Shown here: piece after piece, positions 35,554-43,598 of the stretch
How the letters are laid out: each line of letters opens with the position of its first letter
How positions within the stretch are numbered: position 1 is the first letter of the stretch
Source of the DNA: Ferrovibrio sp.
GTDB taxonomy: Bacteria > Pseudomonadota > Alphaproteobacteria > Ferrovibrionales > Ferrovibrionaceae
Length of the DNA: 64,000 nucleotides
Direction of reading: 5' to 3'
NCBI GenBank assembly: GCA_017991315.1
Contig: JAGOQS010000003.1
Span: 391,331-455,330 of the forward strand
Made by a program: the position numbers and the translations under genes
Notes under the pieces: model-generated
What the model was told of the DNA's origin: nothing
Databases searched by the model: none
What the model saw: the letters and a program-made list of their open reading frames with translations, nothing else

Positions 35554-37860
35554 TTAGCGACGGAACAGGTTGTTGAGGCTGCGGCCGAGATTCTCGACCG
35601 GATTGTTGTTCTGCGCCGGGGCCTGCTGCGTCTGGCCTTGCTGCTGCGCCGGGCGCGCGGTACTGCCCGGCACCGGCTTGCCTTCCGCCAGCGCCACGGC
35701 CTTGGCACAGGCCTGCTGGCCGGTTTCGCTGCTGCCGCTGCTCATCAGCGGCGACAGGATCGCTGCCGGGCCGAGCAAGGCCGCGCCAGCCAGCGCGCCA
35801 ACCACGCCCTTAGCGGTCGCCACCGGATCAGGGTAGCCGCTGGGATTGGCCAGCGTGCCGCCAATCTTGATCGGCACTGCAAGGCTGGCCAGTGCTGCCT
35901 CGCGCGAGGACGGCACGATCTTGAGATCGAGCTGCTCGGTGCCGAGATTGATCGCACCTTCGCCGGCAATGGTGATGCGGCCGGTTTCGACAAAGAGCGG
36001 TTTCGGCGTTGCCACGCCGCCCTTGATTTCCAGCGCCGTCACCACGCATTCCAGCTTGGTCTTGGCCGTGGCCTGGCCGATACGACCGATGGTGCGCAGG
36101 ATGTCGGCGCCGAGGAAATCGAGATACTGGTCGCGCAACTCGCCCTCGCCCACCTTCACCAGCACCTTGCCATTGAGGCCCGCCATCAGGGCGCGCACGC
36201 TGCCGCCCTGGCTGGTGAGGTCAGCGGTCAGATCGGTGCGGGCATCGCGGCTGATGATGTCGCTGATCTTCTCGGCCTTGAGATAATCGCTGAGGCCAAA
36301 ATTCTTGCCATCCAGCTTCACCGTCAGCGCCTTGCTCTTGCCGTTCAGACCAAGCTCGCCACCGATGCTGCCACCGGAAACGCCAAGCCCGAAGGGCTTC
36401 ACATTCAGCACGCCATCCTTGAGCGTCAGCGCGACAGTCACATTCTGCGCCGCCAGCATCGGGGCGCGGAACTTATCGGCCTTGAAGCGCAGATCGGCGT
36501 CGGCTGCATTGAGGCCATCGAGCGGCAGCGGTTCATCGCTGAACACCCGGTCGCTCTGCTTCGGCGCCGCCTTGCCGCCAGCGCCAGCGGCACCGCCGGC
36601 CGTGCCAGCCTTGCCATCGCCGAGCAGCGGCATCAGGTCGAGCGACTTCGAGGCCAGGTCGAATTTCACCGCCGGCTTCGCCCCCGCGAGCGCAATCTCG
36701 CCATTGCCGGCCAGATCGCTGCCGGCGATATCGGCGCTGATATTGCTCAAGGCATAGCGCTTCGGCCCGGTATCCTTCACCTGCGCCTTCAGCTTCACCG
36801 GCACCGCCTGCGCCACTTCGGCACCGAACTTGGCGGCGAAGGCCTTGGCATTCGGCGTGGCGAAATCGATCTCCAGCGCCAGGCCCTTCTGCTGCATCAA
36901 TTGCCGCACGCTGCCGGTCACGGCAACACGACCGATATCGTCGCTGCCCAGACCGGCCTTGAGGTCGAATACACCCGGCTCGCCGGCATCGTCGCGCAAC
37001 GTCCCTGCCGCGCTCAGCGGGCCGAAGCTCGGCGCGGTCTGCTTCGCCAGCGCCGCCAGCTTGGCGATATCCGGCGCCTCGGCGGTGAATTTCAGCGCAT
37101 AGCCCTTGCCACCGACGGGATCCTTCACGCTGCCATCCACCGTGGCCTTGAGGCCGGCATTTGGAATCGCGAGGTTCAGCTTCACCGGCCAGGGCTTGGT
37201 CGGTGCCATCATTTCAGCCAGCGTGCCGAAGGTGCCGTCGGCAGTGATGTCGTTGCCGTCCACCTTGGCGGCGAGCTTGGCGGCGAGCATGCCGGCCGAA
37301 TTCGATTTCAGCGAGAGTTCACTCAGCAACACGTCATTCGACGCACCGGCCTGGGCATCGCGGTAGGTCAGCTTGATATTCTTCAGCAGCAGGTCCGAAA
37401 TCGTCGGCATGGTCAGGGTCACGCCATCGGCTTCGGCCTGCACCGGTGCCTGGCTCTGGGCTGCCTGCTTCGCCGGTTCGCCGAATTCCCAGTTGGCGCG
37501 GCCCTGGCGGTCCTTCTCCAGCAGCAGGTCAACATCGGCCAGCACCAGGCGGTCGATCTTGAGCTGCCGGCCAAGCAGCGCGAAGAGATCCAGTTCGGCG
37601 GAGAATTCACCGACACTGAGCATGTTGGGCCGCGAGGCCCAGGAAGGATTAGCCAGCGTCACGCCCTTCACCGTCACTGCCGGCTTCGGGAAAATCGCCA
37701 GTTTCAGGTCGCTGGCCACATCCACCTTGCGACCCACGGCGCTCTGCGCCTGCGCCAGAATCTGCGGCTTGAAGCGGTTGACGTCGATGCTCAAGGCCAC
37801 GGCGACGAGGCCACCAATCAGCAGCACCAGGGCAAGAACGATCCATTTCACGTAACGCAT
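35554..37860 (-). CDS. asmA: AsmA-family envelope protein
   Basis: This 768-residue protein is anchored by an N-terminal membrane helix (about 5-27) followed by a large periplasmic beta-rich part. The opening DVNRFKPQILAQAQSAVGRKV, LFPKP-type and VGEFSAELDLFALLGRQLKIDRLVL blocks are AsmA hallmarks, and a second AsmA-like unit lies near 540-680. AsmA-like proteins are thought to move phospholipids to the outer membrane. A Gly/Ala-rich linker lies around 430-440. The C-terminal 50 residues are Gln/Pro/Ala-rich. It sits between the HAD and ATP12 genes on one strand. Confidence 0.9.
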   Translation of the reverse strand: MRYVKWIVLALVLLIGGLVAVALSIDVNRFKPQILAQAQSAVGRKVDVASDLKLAIFPKPAVTVKGVTLANPSWASRPNMLSVGEFSAELDLFALLGRQLKIDRLVLADVDLLLEKDRQGRANWEFGEPAKQAAQSQAPVQAEADGVTLTMPTISDLLLKNIKLTYRDAQAGASNDVLLSELSLKSNSAGMLAAKLAAKVDGNDITADGTFGTLAEMMAPTKPWPVKLNLAIPNAGLKATVDGSVKDPVGGKGYALKFTAEAPDIAKLAALAKQTAPSFGPLSAAGTLRDDAGEPGVFDLKAGLGSDDIGRVAVTGSVRQLMQQKGLALEIDFATPNAKAFAAKFGAEVAQAVPVKLKAQVKDTGPKRYALSNISADIAGSDLAGNGEIALAGAKPAVKFDLASKSLDLMPLLGDGKAGTAGGAAGAGGKAAPKQSDRVFSDEPLPLDGLNAADADLRFKADKFRAPMLAAQNVTVALTLKDGVLNVKPFGLGVSGGSIGGELGLNGKSKALTVKLDGKNFGLSDYLKAEKISDIISRDARTDLTADLTSQGGSVRALMAGLNGKVLVKVGEGELRDQYLDFLGADILRTIGRIGQATAKTKLECVVTALEIKGGVATPKPLFVETGRITIAGEGAINLGTEQLDLKIVPSSREAALASLAVPIKIGGTLANPSGYPDPVATAKGVVGALAGAALLGPAAILSPLMSSGSSETGQQACAKAVALAEGKPVPGSTARPAQQQGQTQQAPAQNNNPVENLGRSLNNLFRR

Positions 37861-37877
37861 GGCGGCCTCCTAATTAA

Positions 37878-38573
37878 TCAGCGGTCGCGTCCCATCAATT
37901 GCTGCACCAGAGGCGGCAATTCGGCAAAACGGCGAATCACCGTCTGGGCGCCAGCCTGCATCAGTTCGGCTGGATCATGATACCCCCAGGCGACACCGAT
38001 GGCACGCGCTCCGGCATTGCGTGCCATATGCATATCGAAAGTCGTGTCGCCGATGACAAGGGTGGAACCCGCCGACGCACCGGTTTCACGCATGGCGCGA
38101 AATACCATATCGGGATCCGGTTTGCCGCGCGCGATATCCGCCGTCTGCAAGGTGATGAAGCGATTCGTCAGGCCGTGCATCGCCAGCGTTGCATCCAGGC
38201 CGCGCCGCGCCTTGCCGGTGGCGATGCCGAGCAGGCAGCCATCGGCTTCCAGCTTGTCCAGCACCTCGCGCAAGCCGGGGAACAAGGGCTCCTCATGATC
38301 GGGCTGGTGGCGCATCGAAAAAGCCGCCTCGCGATAGGCCGCCACCACCTGATCGGCATTGGCGGCGCCAGCTTCAAGCAACCGGCGTACCGAGATATCC
38401 AGCGGCAACCCGACCAGGCGGCGCACATCGTCTGCGGCCGGTTCCGGCAGGTTGAAAGCCGCGAAGGCCTGCCGCATGGCGGCGATGATGTGGTGCTGGC
38501 TATCCACCAGCGTGCCGTCGCAATCGAACAGCACCAGGCAGGGGGGCGAAAACGCATCCGTGGCGGGAATCAT
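37878..38573 (-). CDS. HAD-IA hydrolase, phosphoglycolate phosphatase-like
   Basis: This 231-residue phosphatase has the HAD motifs: nucleophile and acid in FDCDGTLVDS, the IATGKARRGLD segment, Lys in GKPDPDMVF and the acidic VIGDTTFDM. It resembles Gph-like phosphatases, but substrate specificity in this group is broad. The start MIPATDAF is short and plausible. It is first in a minus-strand set with AsmA (17-base gap) and ATP12. Confidence 0.88.
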   Translation of the reverse strand: MIPATDAFSPPCLVLFDCDGTLVDSQHHIIAAMRQAFAAFNLPEPAADDVRRLVGLPLDISVRRLLEAGAANADQVVAAYREAAFSMRHQPDHEEPLFPGLREVLDKLEADGCLLGIATGKARRGLDATLAMHGLTNRFITLQTADIARGKPDPDMVFRAMRETGASAGSTLVIGDTTFDMHMARNAGARAIGVAWGYHDPAELMQAGAQTVIRRFAELPPLVQQLMGRDR

Positions 38574-38653
38574 TTGAAGAGAAAAGCATGCTCACCGCCG
38601 GGGCTCAATGTGGTGAGGGGATCAAATTCACATCCCCGCACTGCAACATAAAA

Positions 38654-38679
38654 GCCCCCCGTCCTAGAGAACGGGGGGC
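38654..38679 (-). terminator. Probable terminator of the Lys/Ala-rich protein gene
   Basis: A perfect 9-bp stem (38654-38662 with 38671-38679, seven of the pairs G-C) has an eight-base loop. The minus strand then reads TTTTATG. It lies 36 bases beyond the stop of the Lys/Ala-rich gene. The U-tract is short but the stem is strong. Confidence 0.75.
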
Positions 38680-38715
38680 CCTACTTACTGAACGCGACGC
38701 CAGACAGCGGAACGG

Positions 38716-39051
38716 TTAGTTCACGGCCTTCTTGGCTTCGTCCTTCTTGACCTCGGCCTTCTTCGCCTCAGCCTTCTTCACCTCGGCCTTCTTGGCTTCC
38801 GCCTTGTGCTCGGCCTTCTTGGCGTCGGCCTTGTGTGCATCGGCCTTCTTCTCAGCGGCCTTCTGCTCCACCTTAGCAGGCGCCGCCGGGGTCGGGGTCG
38901 GCTGAGTTGCCTGCACGGCGACCGGCGCGGTCACGCCAGTGGTCACCGAGGGGGCCGGGGTCTGCGCCTGGGCATAGGCGGCAGCGGTACCGAACGCAAG
39001 ACCGCTGCTCACCAGCAGGGCGGTCGCAAGGGTCTTGAAACGGGTGATCAT
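38716..39051 (-). CDS. Small exported Lys/Ala/Glu-rich repeat protein
   Basis: I do not recognise this 111-residue protein. A clear signal peptide (MITRFKTLATALLVSSGLAFGTAAAYAQ) is followed by a Pro/Thr/Val region and then a C-terminal half built from short KKAE(A/V/H)- and KADA-type repeats. These should form a highly charged helix. The start at 39051 has GGAGGA nine bases upstream. It has its own terminator, so it is an independent, possibly abundant transcript. Likely roles are periplasmic wall- or LPS-binding; low complexity prevents any firm call. The opposite strand encodes nothing convincing. Confidence 0.75.
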   Translation of the reverse strand: MITRFKTLATALLVSSGLAFGTAAAYAQAQTPAPSVTTGVTAPVAVQATQPTPTPAAPAKVEQKAAEKKADAHKADAKKAEHKAEAKKAEVKKAEAKKAEVKKDEAKKAVN

Positions 39052-39263
39052 GATTGAACTTCCTCCGGGTCGTATCACGCTGGGCTGGGCGGGCTCGCCC
39101 TGGCCGGTGCGTGAGACAGGTTATCGCCGCCGAACATGGCGGCCTTGAGCCGCAATAGGGGTGACTCCGGGGTATTGTTGTGGCCGAATAGTGGCGCCGT
39201 CTGCGGGGTGCAAATCACCGGAGGGGGCGGTATCCTGCCGGGTAAACAAGGCAGCTATCCCTC

Positions 39264-39752
39264 ATGGCAAAGACAAAAGACAGTTCCAAAGACAGCAAGG
39301 GTCTCTCCGCCCTCACCCAGCTCGGTCAGGCCACCCGCCTGCCCGCTTCCCCGGAAGCGGCTGTGCTGGAAACCGTGCCCAATCCTAAGCCCGGACGGCT
39401 CTATGCCATCCGCCTGGTGCAGCCGGAATTCACCAGCCTCTGCCCGCTCACCGGCCAGCCGGATTTCGCCCATCTGGTGATCGACTATGTGCCGGCCAAG
39501 CGCATCGTGGAAAGCAAGTCGCTGAAGCTGTTCCTCGGCAGCTTCCGCAATCACGGCGCCTTCCATGAGGATTGCACGGTCTATATCGGCGAACGTCTGG
39601 CGGCAGCGATGAAGCCGCGCTGGCTGCGCATCGGCGGCTACTGGTATCCACGCGGCGGCATCCCGATCGATGTGTTCTGGCAAACCGGCAAGCCGCCTGC
39701 CGGCCTCTGGCTGCCAGACCAGGACGTGCCGCCCTATCGCGGCCGGGGCTGA
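39264..39752 (+). CDS. queF: NADPH-dependent 7-cyano-7-deazaguanine reductase
   Basis: QueF reduces the nitrile preQ0 to preQ1 in queuosine tRNA modification. This is the short, single-domain form (162 residues). The nucleophile Cys60 and acid Asp67 lie in [11 protein letters not shown], followed by the NADPH-site block [22 protein letters not shown] looked for a preQ1 riboswitch in the 210 bases upstream and found none. No queC, queD or queE gene is nearby. Confidence 0.95.
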   Translation: MAKTKDSSKDSKGLSALTQLGQATRLPASPEAAVLETVPNPKPGRLYAIRLVQPEFTSLCPLTGQPDFAHLVIDYVPAKRIVESKSLKLFLGSFRNHGAFHEDCTVYIGERLAAAMKPRWLRIGGYWYPRGGIPIDVFWQTGKPPAGLWLPDQDVPPYRGRG

Positions 39753-39755
39753 AGC

Positions 39756-40574
39756 TTGCGGGCGGCGCTTCCCCGCGCTTTTGCCGTTTTCCTGGCCTGC
39801 CTGTGGCTGGCCGGCTGCGGCGGCATGGAGGATTCCATCCGCGACCTCAACCGCAGCCTCTATCGCGGCATCGGTGGCGCCCAGGAACGCCCCTCCGCCG
39901 CCGCCCGCAATGCCAGCGGCGCCAGCGGGCCGCTCACCGCCTGCCTCAATACCGAAAACGGCATGCTGTATTTCAGCCAGACCGGCCGTTGCGCGCCGGG
40001 CTATGTCGATATCCCGGCCAGCGACGCCGAGCGCCAACTGGCGCGGCGCGATGCCGATACCAGCGGCAGCACGGCCGCCGCCCCGCAGCAGCGCCGCCTG
40101 CTGCCATTGCGCGAGGGCCCGTTGCCCACCGAACCTCAACCGGGGCAGCCAGCAACGCCGCAGGTTGCCACCTTGGGCGCCGGCATCCAGCCGCCGGAAG
40201 CCCTGCGCCAGAGCGGCCAGGCGCTGTGCTATGACGACAGCCGGCAGCAGATTTTCGGTGCCGACCAATGCCCGCCAGGCAGCCGCTGGATCGACACGCC
40301 AGAAGCCGAGGCCCTGCAGCGTGCCGCCCTTGAACAGGCCGCCTGGTGCTTTTTCAGCGGTCGCCGTGTGCTCTATCGCAGCCGCGCCTGCCGCCCCGGC
40401 GACCAGCAATTGGCGATGGCGGAAGCCGACCGGCTATGGGCCGAATTGCCCGCCGACCGCAAGCCGCGCCAGCGCCCGAGTGGCGGCCAGCCGGCCCTGG
40501 CGCCGGTGCCGCAGGTGCAGGCGGCGCCGCGCGGCGGCGTCGACTCAACACCACTGCCGGCACCGCGCCGCTGA
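39756..40574 (+). CDS. Lipoprotein with three Cys-pair repeats, unknown function
   Basis: I do not recognise this 272-residue protein. The leader has a lipobox LAGC with lipidated Cys21, so it should be membrane-anchored in the periplasm. Three degenerate repeats follow, each a cysteine pair followed by x-P-G: C63-C79 (CAPG), C158-C172 (CPPG) and C198-C212 (CRPG). A Pro/Gln-rich linker separates the first from the second. The repeats probably form small disulfide-closed hairpins. The start is a TTG four bases after queF. The tail is Pro/Ala-rich. It converges on the phosphatase gene with two bases between. Confidence 0.75.
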   Translation: MRAALPRAFAVFLACLWLAGCGGMEDSIRDLNRSLYRGIGGAQERPSAAARNASGASGPLTACLNTENGMLYFSQTGRCAPGYVDIPASDAERQLARRDADTSGSTAAAPQQRRLLPLREGPLPTEPQPGQPATPQVATLGAGIQPPEALRQSGQALCYDDSRQQIFGADQCPPGSRWIDTPEAEALQRAALEQAAWCFFSGRRVLYRSRACRPGDQQLAMAEADRLWAELPADRKPRQRPSGGQPALAPVPQVQAAPRGGVDSTPLPAPRR

Positions 40575-40576
40575 AA

Positions 40577-41134
40577 TCACGCCCCAGGCTTGACGCTACC
40601 GACCAGTTTGAAACCGCCGGCCTGATCCGGTGTCAGCACCACGAATTCGGCCTGCTGCGGGAATATCCCGGTAAGCGCGGTGATGTTCACCTGATGCGTC
40701 ACGATTACCAGATTGCCCGGCCCACGATGCGCCGCCACGCGCTGGCGCAGCGCCATTGTGCGGCCTTCACGGTCAGCCGTGTTATCAAAGAATGAATTGG
40801 CGCCAGGCCAGGTTTCCACCCGCCCGAAAGCCAATTCGGCGGTCTCGATGCCGCGGCACCATTCGCTGCTCAATACGGCACTGATCATGATGGCACGCCG
40901 ACGAAAGGCTTCCCCCAGGCTGCGCGCCTCGGCCTGGCCGGCTTCCGAGAGATTACGCTGCGTGGCGCAGTCGCCAAGGCGGAAATTCGGCGGATCCCCC
41001 GTCCCCGGCACCGTGCTGGCATGGCGCATCACGACCACCTGGCCGCCCTGCTGCAAGGCGCTCCAGGCCGTCTCGTTGGCAGCGGCTGGCGCTGCCATCA
41101 AGGTCAGCGCCAGCAACAGGAAGAGCCGCAGCAT
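40577..41134 (-). CDS. Exported histidine phosphatase-family protein
   Basis: This 185-residue protein has a signal peptide (MLRLFLLLALTLMAAPAAA) and a histidine phosphatase fold. The catalytic RHxx motif is VVMRHAST (Arg37, phospho-acceptor His38); the second His is in VIVTHQVN. The Arg after SSEWCR is also typical. It is therefore a periplasmic phosphatase, like the Ais/SixA-type clade; the substrate is unknown. It lies three bases after the isochorismatase gene. Confidence 0.85.
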   Translation of the reverse strand: MLRLFLLLALTLMAAPAAANETAWSALQQGGQVVVMRHASTVPGTGDPPNFRLGDCATQRNLSEAGQAEARSLGEAFRRRAIMISAVLSSEWCRGIETAELAFGRVETWPGANSFFDNTADREGRTMALRQRVAAHRGPGNLVIVTHQVNITALTGIFPQQAEFVVLTPDQAGGFKLVGSVKPGA

Positions 41135-41137
41135 CGC

Positions 41138-41734
41138 TTAAACGACCGCGCTGGTCTCCGCCACCACGGTGGCGAAACGGTCATTCAGTGCCGCCATCGT
41201 AGCGCGATGCACCATGGCAGCCGTCTGCACGCCGCCGAGCGGGTCCGGCAGGTCGCGGGTGGCGCAGGCATTGGCCACCACGCCGACGCGGAAGCCATTA
41301 TCCACCGCCGACCGCACCGTGGCGGAAATGCACATATGGGTGGCGAAGCCGCCGACGATGATTTCCTTGCGGCCCAAACCGGCCAGCACATCCTTCAGAT
41401 TGGTGTTGGCGAAACCATTCGGCAGCCCCTTGGTGATGGCCGTCTCGCCCGCCACCGGCTCCAGGCCGGGAATGAACTGGCCGCCTACGCCGTCGAGATC
41501 GAAGGCGCCGCCGGGCTTGCCCTGGTGGCGCACATGCACCACCGGCGCACCGGCCTTGCGCGCGGCGGCGATCAGCACTTTAAGCTCGGCCACGGCAGCA
41601 TCGATACCGACCAGCGGCAGCTTGCCGATGGTGTATTCCTGCTGATGGTCGATCAGCACCAGGGCGGAGGCCGCCCAGGTCAGCGGCAGCTTCGGCGCAC
41701 CGGCCATTTCAAGCAGGGTCTTGGGCATGGTCAT
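41138..41734 (-). CDS. Isochorismatase-family cysteine hydrolase
   Basis: This 198-residue cytoplasmic hydrolase has the family triad: Asp29 in LVLIDHQQEY, Lys102 in ITKGLPNGF and Cys135 in ATHMCISATVR. Members hydrolyse amides such as nicotinamide or ureides; the substrate is not predictable. It is transcribed away from a LysR-type regulator gene across an 80-base gap with a dyad, which suggests control by that regulator. The following phosphatase gene is probably in the same transcript. Confidence 0.9.
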   Translation of the reverse strand: MTMPKTLLEMAGAPKLPLTWAASALVLIDHQQEYTIGKLPLVGIDAAVAELKVLIAAARKAGAPVVHVRHQGKPGGAFDLDGVGGQFIPGLEPVAGETAITKGLPNGFANTNLKDVLAGLGRKEIIVGGFATHMCISATVRSAVDNGFRVGVVANACATRDLPDPLGGVQTAAMVHRATMAALNDRFATVVAETSAVV

Positions 41735-41773
41735 CGGACTGATTCCTTGTTGCGTAACAGTGGAAGCAGCCTA

Positions 41774-41795
41774 ATTGGTCGATTTGCGAACCGAT
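41774..41795. promoter_or_regulatory. Imperfect dyad, possible LysR-type operator
   Basis: ATTGGT (41774-41779) faces ACCGAT (41790-41795) around a ten-base centre that itself has TCG and CGA arms. It lies 19 bases before the LysR-type start and 40 bases before the isochorismatase start. Position and size fit a LysR-type binding site shared by both divergent genes. It is inferred from symmetry alone. Confidence 0.4.
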
Positions 41796-41813
41796 AGTCG
41801 CTATTCTCGCGCC

Positions 41814-42689
41814 ATGCCTGTGCAAAAACGCACAAATAGCCTGGACTGGAACGATCTGCGCTACCTGCTGGAGCTGTCGCGCCAGGGCAGCCTTTCGGGC
41901 GCGGCGCGTGCCCTCGGCGTCAACCACGCCACGGTCGGCCGCCGCCTGGATGCATTGGAACAGCAGCTTGGCGCGGCGCTGACCGAACGCGCCGGAAGGC
42001 AGTGGCGCCTCACGGCCTTGGGCCAGGAGGCGTTGGCCGCCGCCGCGCGCATCGAGGAACCGGCCTTGCAGATCGAGCGCCTGGCCGCCGGGCGCAATGC
42101 CAGCTATGGCGGCCATCTGCGCCTCACCGGCACCGAGGGCGCTGCCATGCTGCTGCTGGTGCCGGCTTTGCTGGAATTGCGCCGGCGCCATCCGGGCCTG
42201 ACCGTCACGCTACTCACCGACCACAAGCCGCTGAGCCTGGCGCGGCGCGAGGCCGATCTGGCACTGCGCTGGGCGCGGCCGCGCGGCGGCGAACTCTATG
42301 CCCGCAAGCTCGGCGAGGTGCCGTTCCGGCTTTACGCGCGCGATGGCTTCCAGGCCAGCGCCCAACCATTGCCGACACTCGGCTATGACGAAAGCCTGGA
42401 CGAATTGCCGGAACAGCGCTGGCTGCTCAAGCAACCGGAGCGATTCCGCTTTGTGTTCCGCTGCAACAGCATGCCGGTGCTGCTTTCCGCGTTGCGCGCC
42501 GGGCTTGGCGCCGGCCTGCTGCCGGAATTCGCCGCGCGGCAATGGCCCGATCTGGTGCCGCTGGAAAAAGCTCCGGCATTGAGTCGCGAGCTATGGCTGG
42601 TGCGGCACAAGGACACGCGCCAGGCACCGCGGCTGCGCGCCGCCGCTGATGCGATAGCTGAGAGCGTAACGCGGCTACTTAAGTCCTGA
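41814..42689 (+). CDS. LysR-family transcriptional regulator
   Basis: This 291-residue regulator has an N-terminal winged helix-turn-helix (about 10-68, with GSLSGAARALGVNHATVGRRLDALEQQLG) and a substrate-binding domain (about 95-290). I placed the start at ATG 41814; the frame begins earlier but would run into the dyad. It is divergent from the isochorismatase gene, the usual place of a LysR target, and probably also represses itself. The inducer is unknown. Confidence 0.9.
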   Translation: MPVQKRTNSLDWNDLRYLLELSRQGSLSGAARALGVNHATVGRRLDALEQQLGAALTERAGRQWRLTALGQEALAAAARIEEPALQIERLAAGRNASYGGHLRLTGTEGAAMLLLVPALLELRRRHPGLTVTLLTDHKPLSLARREADLALRWARPRGGELYARKLGEVPFRLYARDGFQASAQPLPTLGYDESLDELPEQRWLLKQPERFRFVFRCNSMPVLLSALRAGLGAGLLPEFAARQWPDLVPLEKAPALSRELWLVRHKDTRQAPRLRAAADAIAESVTRLLKS

Positions 42690-42709
42690 GCGGCAACGGC
42701 TTGCCGCCG

Positions 42710-43537
42710 TCAGGTCTGCTTCTGGATGCGCAACCGATAATACCAATACATATAGAGAGCTATTCGCCTCCAGCCCAACGAGGATACAAACCCTAAAAAG
42801 CCCGCCAGCAATAAGACCCTCGGCAGCACAGTTTTCGGCCGTTGGTCATAGTAACCCTCCGTCAGAGCGAAACCGTTATAAATAAGCATGAAGATACATG
42901 CCCCCGACAACAGCATACACAATGGGATCAGGCCAAATGCCCGCCACGGGCTGATACCGGCCATCTCACGTTGAATGCTCTTTCTCTCCTCAGCTGTTTT
43001 CCAGAAAATCGGAATACATGGAATCAGCAGCATCAGGGCTGCAAATAAGAAAACGCAGCATTTCAGGAAGAATCCAGCCTCATCACTGATCTTGCTGTAA
43101 CGCATGAGATAATCGATTTTCTGGAAGGACGGCAGATATTGCGCCAATGACTTGAAGAAACGTTGCATCGTCTCAGGTTGAAATCCCGAAACATAAAAGA
43201 CCAGATACAGCAGCATCACAGCAAGGATCGAAAGCAGTATCGGCACGAGGCGAAACGCATCAGCTTCGTCCAGATCGCCGAATGCTTCGTCATAATAATA
43301 ATTCACGCCACCAACGAAGAAAGGATCTACAGTCCTTCCGGCGCGAAGCAGGTGCCAGCAGAGACCGGCGCCCATCGCACCGCCCGCGTAGCTGGCAGAA
43401 AAGCCCCCAACCCAAGCCCCCAGTAATCCACCAACGACACAGAAGACCAGATACCCTGTCTTCCTGTATCGCACGACCCACGCACGGATATGTCCGATGG
43501 CTTTTGCCAAGAGTGATTTCGGCGGCAGGTCATTCAT
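42710..43537 (-). CDS. Hypothetical multi-pass membrane protein, AT-rich orphan
   Basis: I do not recognise this 275-residue protein. It has about five hydrophobic segments (near 31-58, 98-117, 158-176, 200-225 and 237-255) and basic, Tyr/Trp-rich ends. A Gly-rich first helix pair (VVGGLLGAWVGGF...GGAMGAGL) is notable. In one full line of sequence I counted 25 G or C out of 60, against roughly two thirds in the flanking genes, and the codons are unlike the neighbours'. It may be a recent arrival. It is inserted between the LysR gene and DUF3422, with an A-rich gap upstream. Confidence 0.72.
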   Translation of the reverse strand: MNDLPPKSLLAKAIGHIRAWVVRYRKTGYLVFCVVGGLLGAWVGGFSASYAGGAMGAGLCWHLLRAGRTVDPFFVGGVNYYYDEAFGDLDEADAFRLVPILLSILAVMLLYLVFYVSGFQPETMQRFFKSLAQYLPSFQKIDYLMRYSKISDEAGFFLKCCVFLFAALMLLIPCIPIFWKTAEERKSIQREMAGISPWRAFGLIPLCMLLSGACIFMLIYNGFALTEGYYDQRPKTVLPRVLLLAGFLGFVSSLGWRRIALYMYWYYRLRIQKQT

Positions 43538-43598
43538 GTGCAGTATCTCGTTATGAAATAGGAAACAGAGAAAAACAAAAAAACAGAGAAAGAATTAT

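Noticed and set aside
35548..37980. An 810-codon open frame on the + strand opposite the AsmA gene
   Set aside because: The minus strand has AsmA motifs, a membrane anchor and operon spacing; the + frame shows neither motif nor ribosome site.
39052..39263. Possible preQ1 riboswitch upstream of queF
   Set aside because: No typical preQ1-I loop and A-rich tail pattern could be found in the gap.
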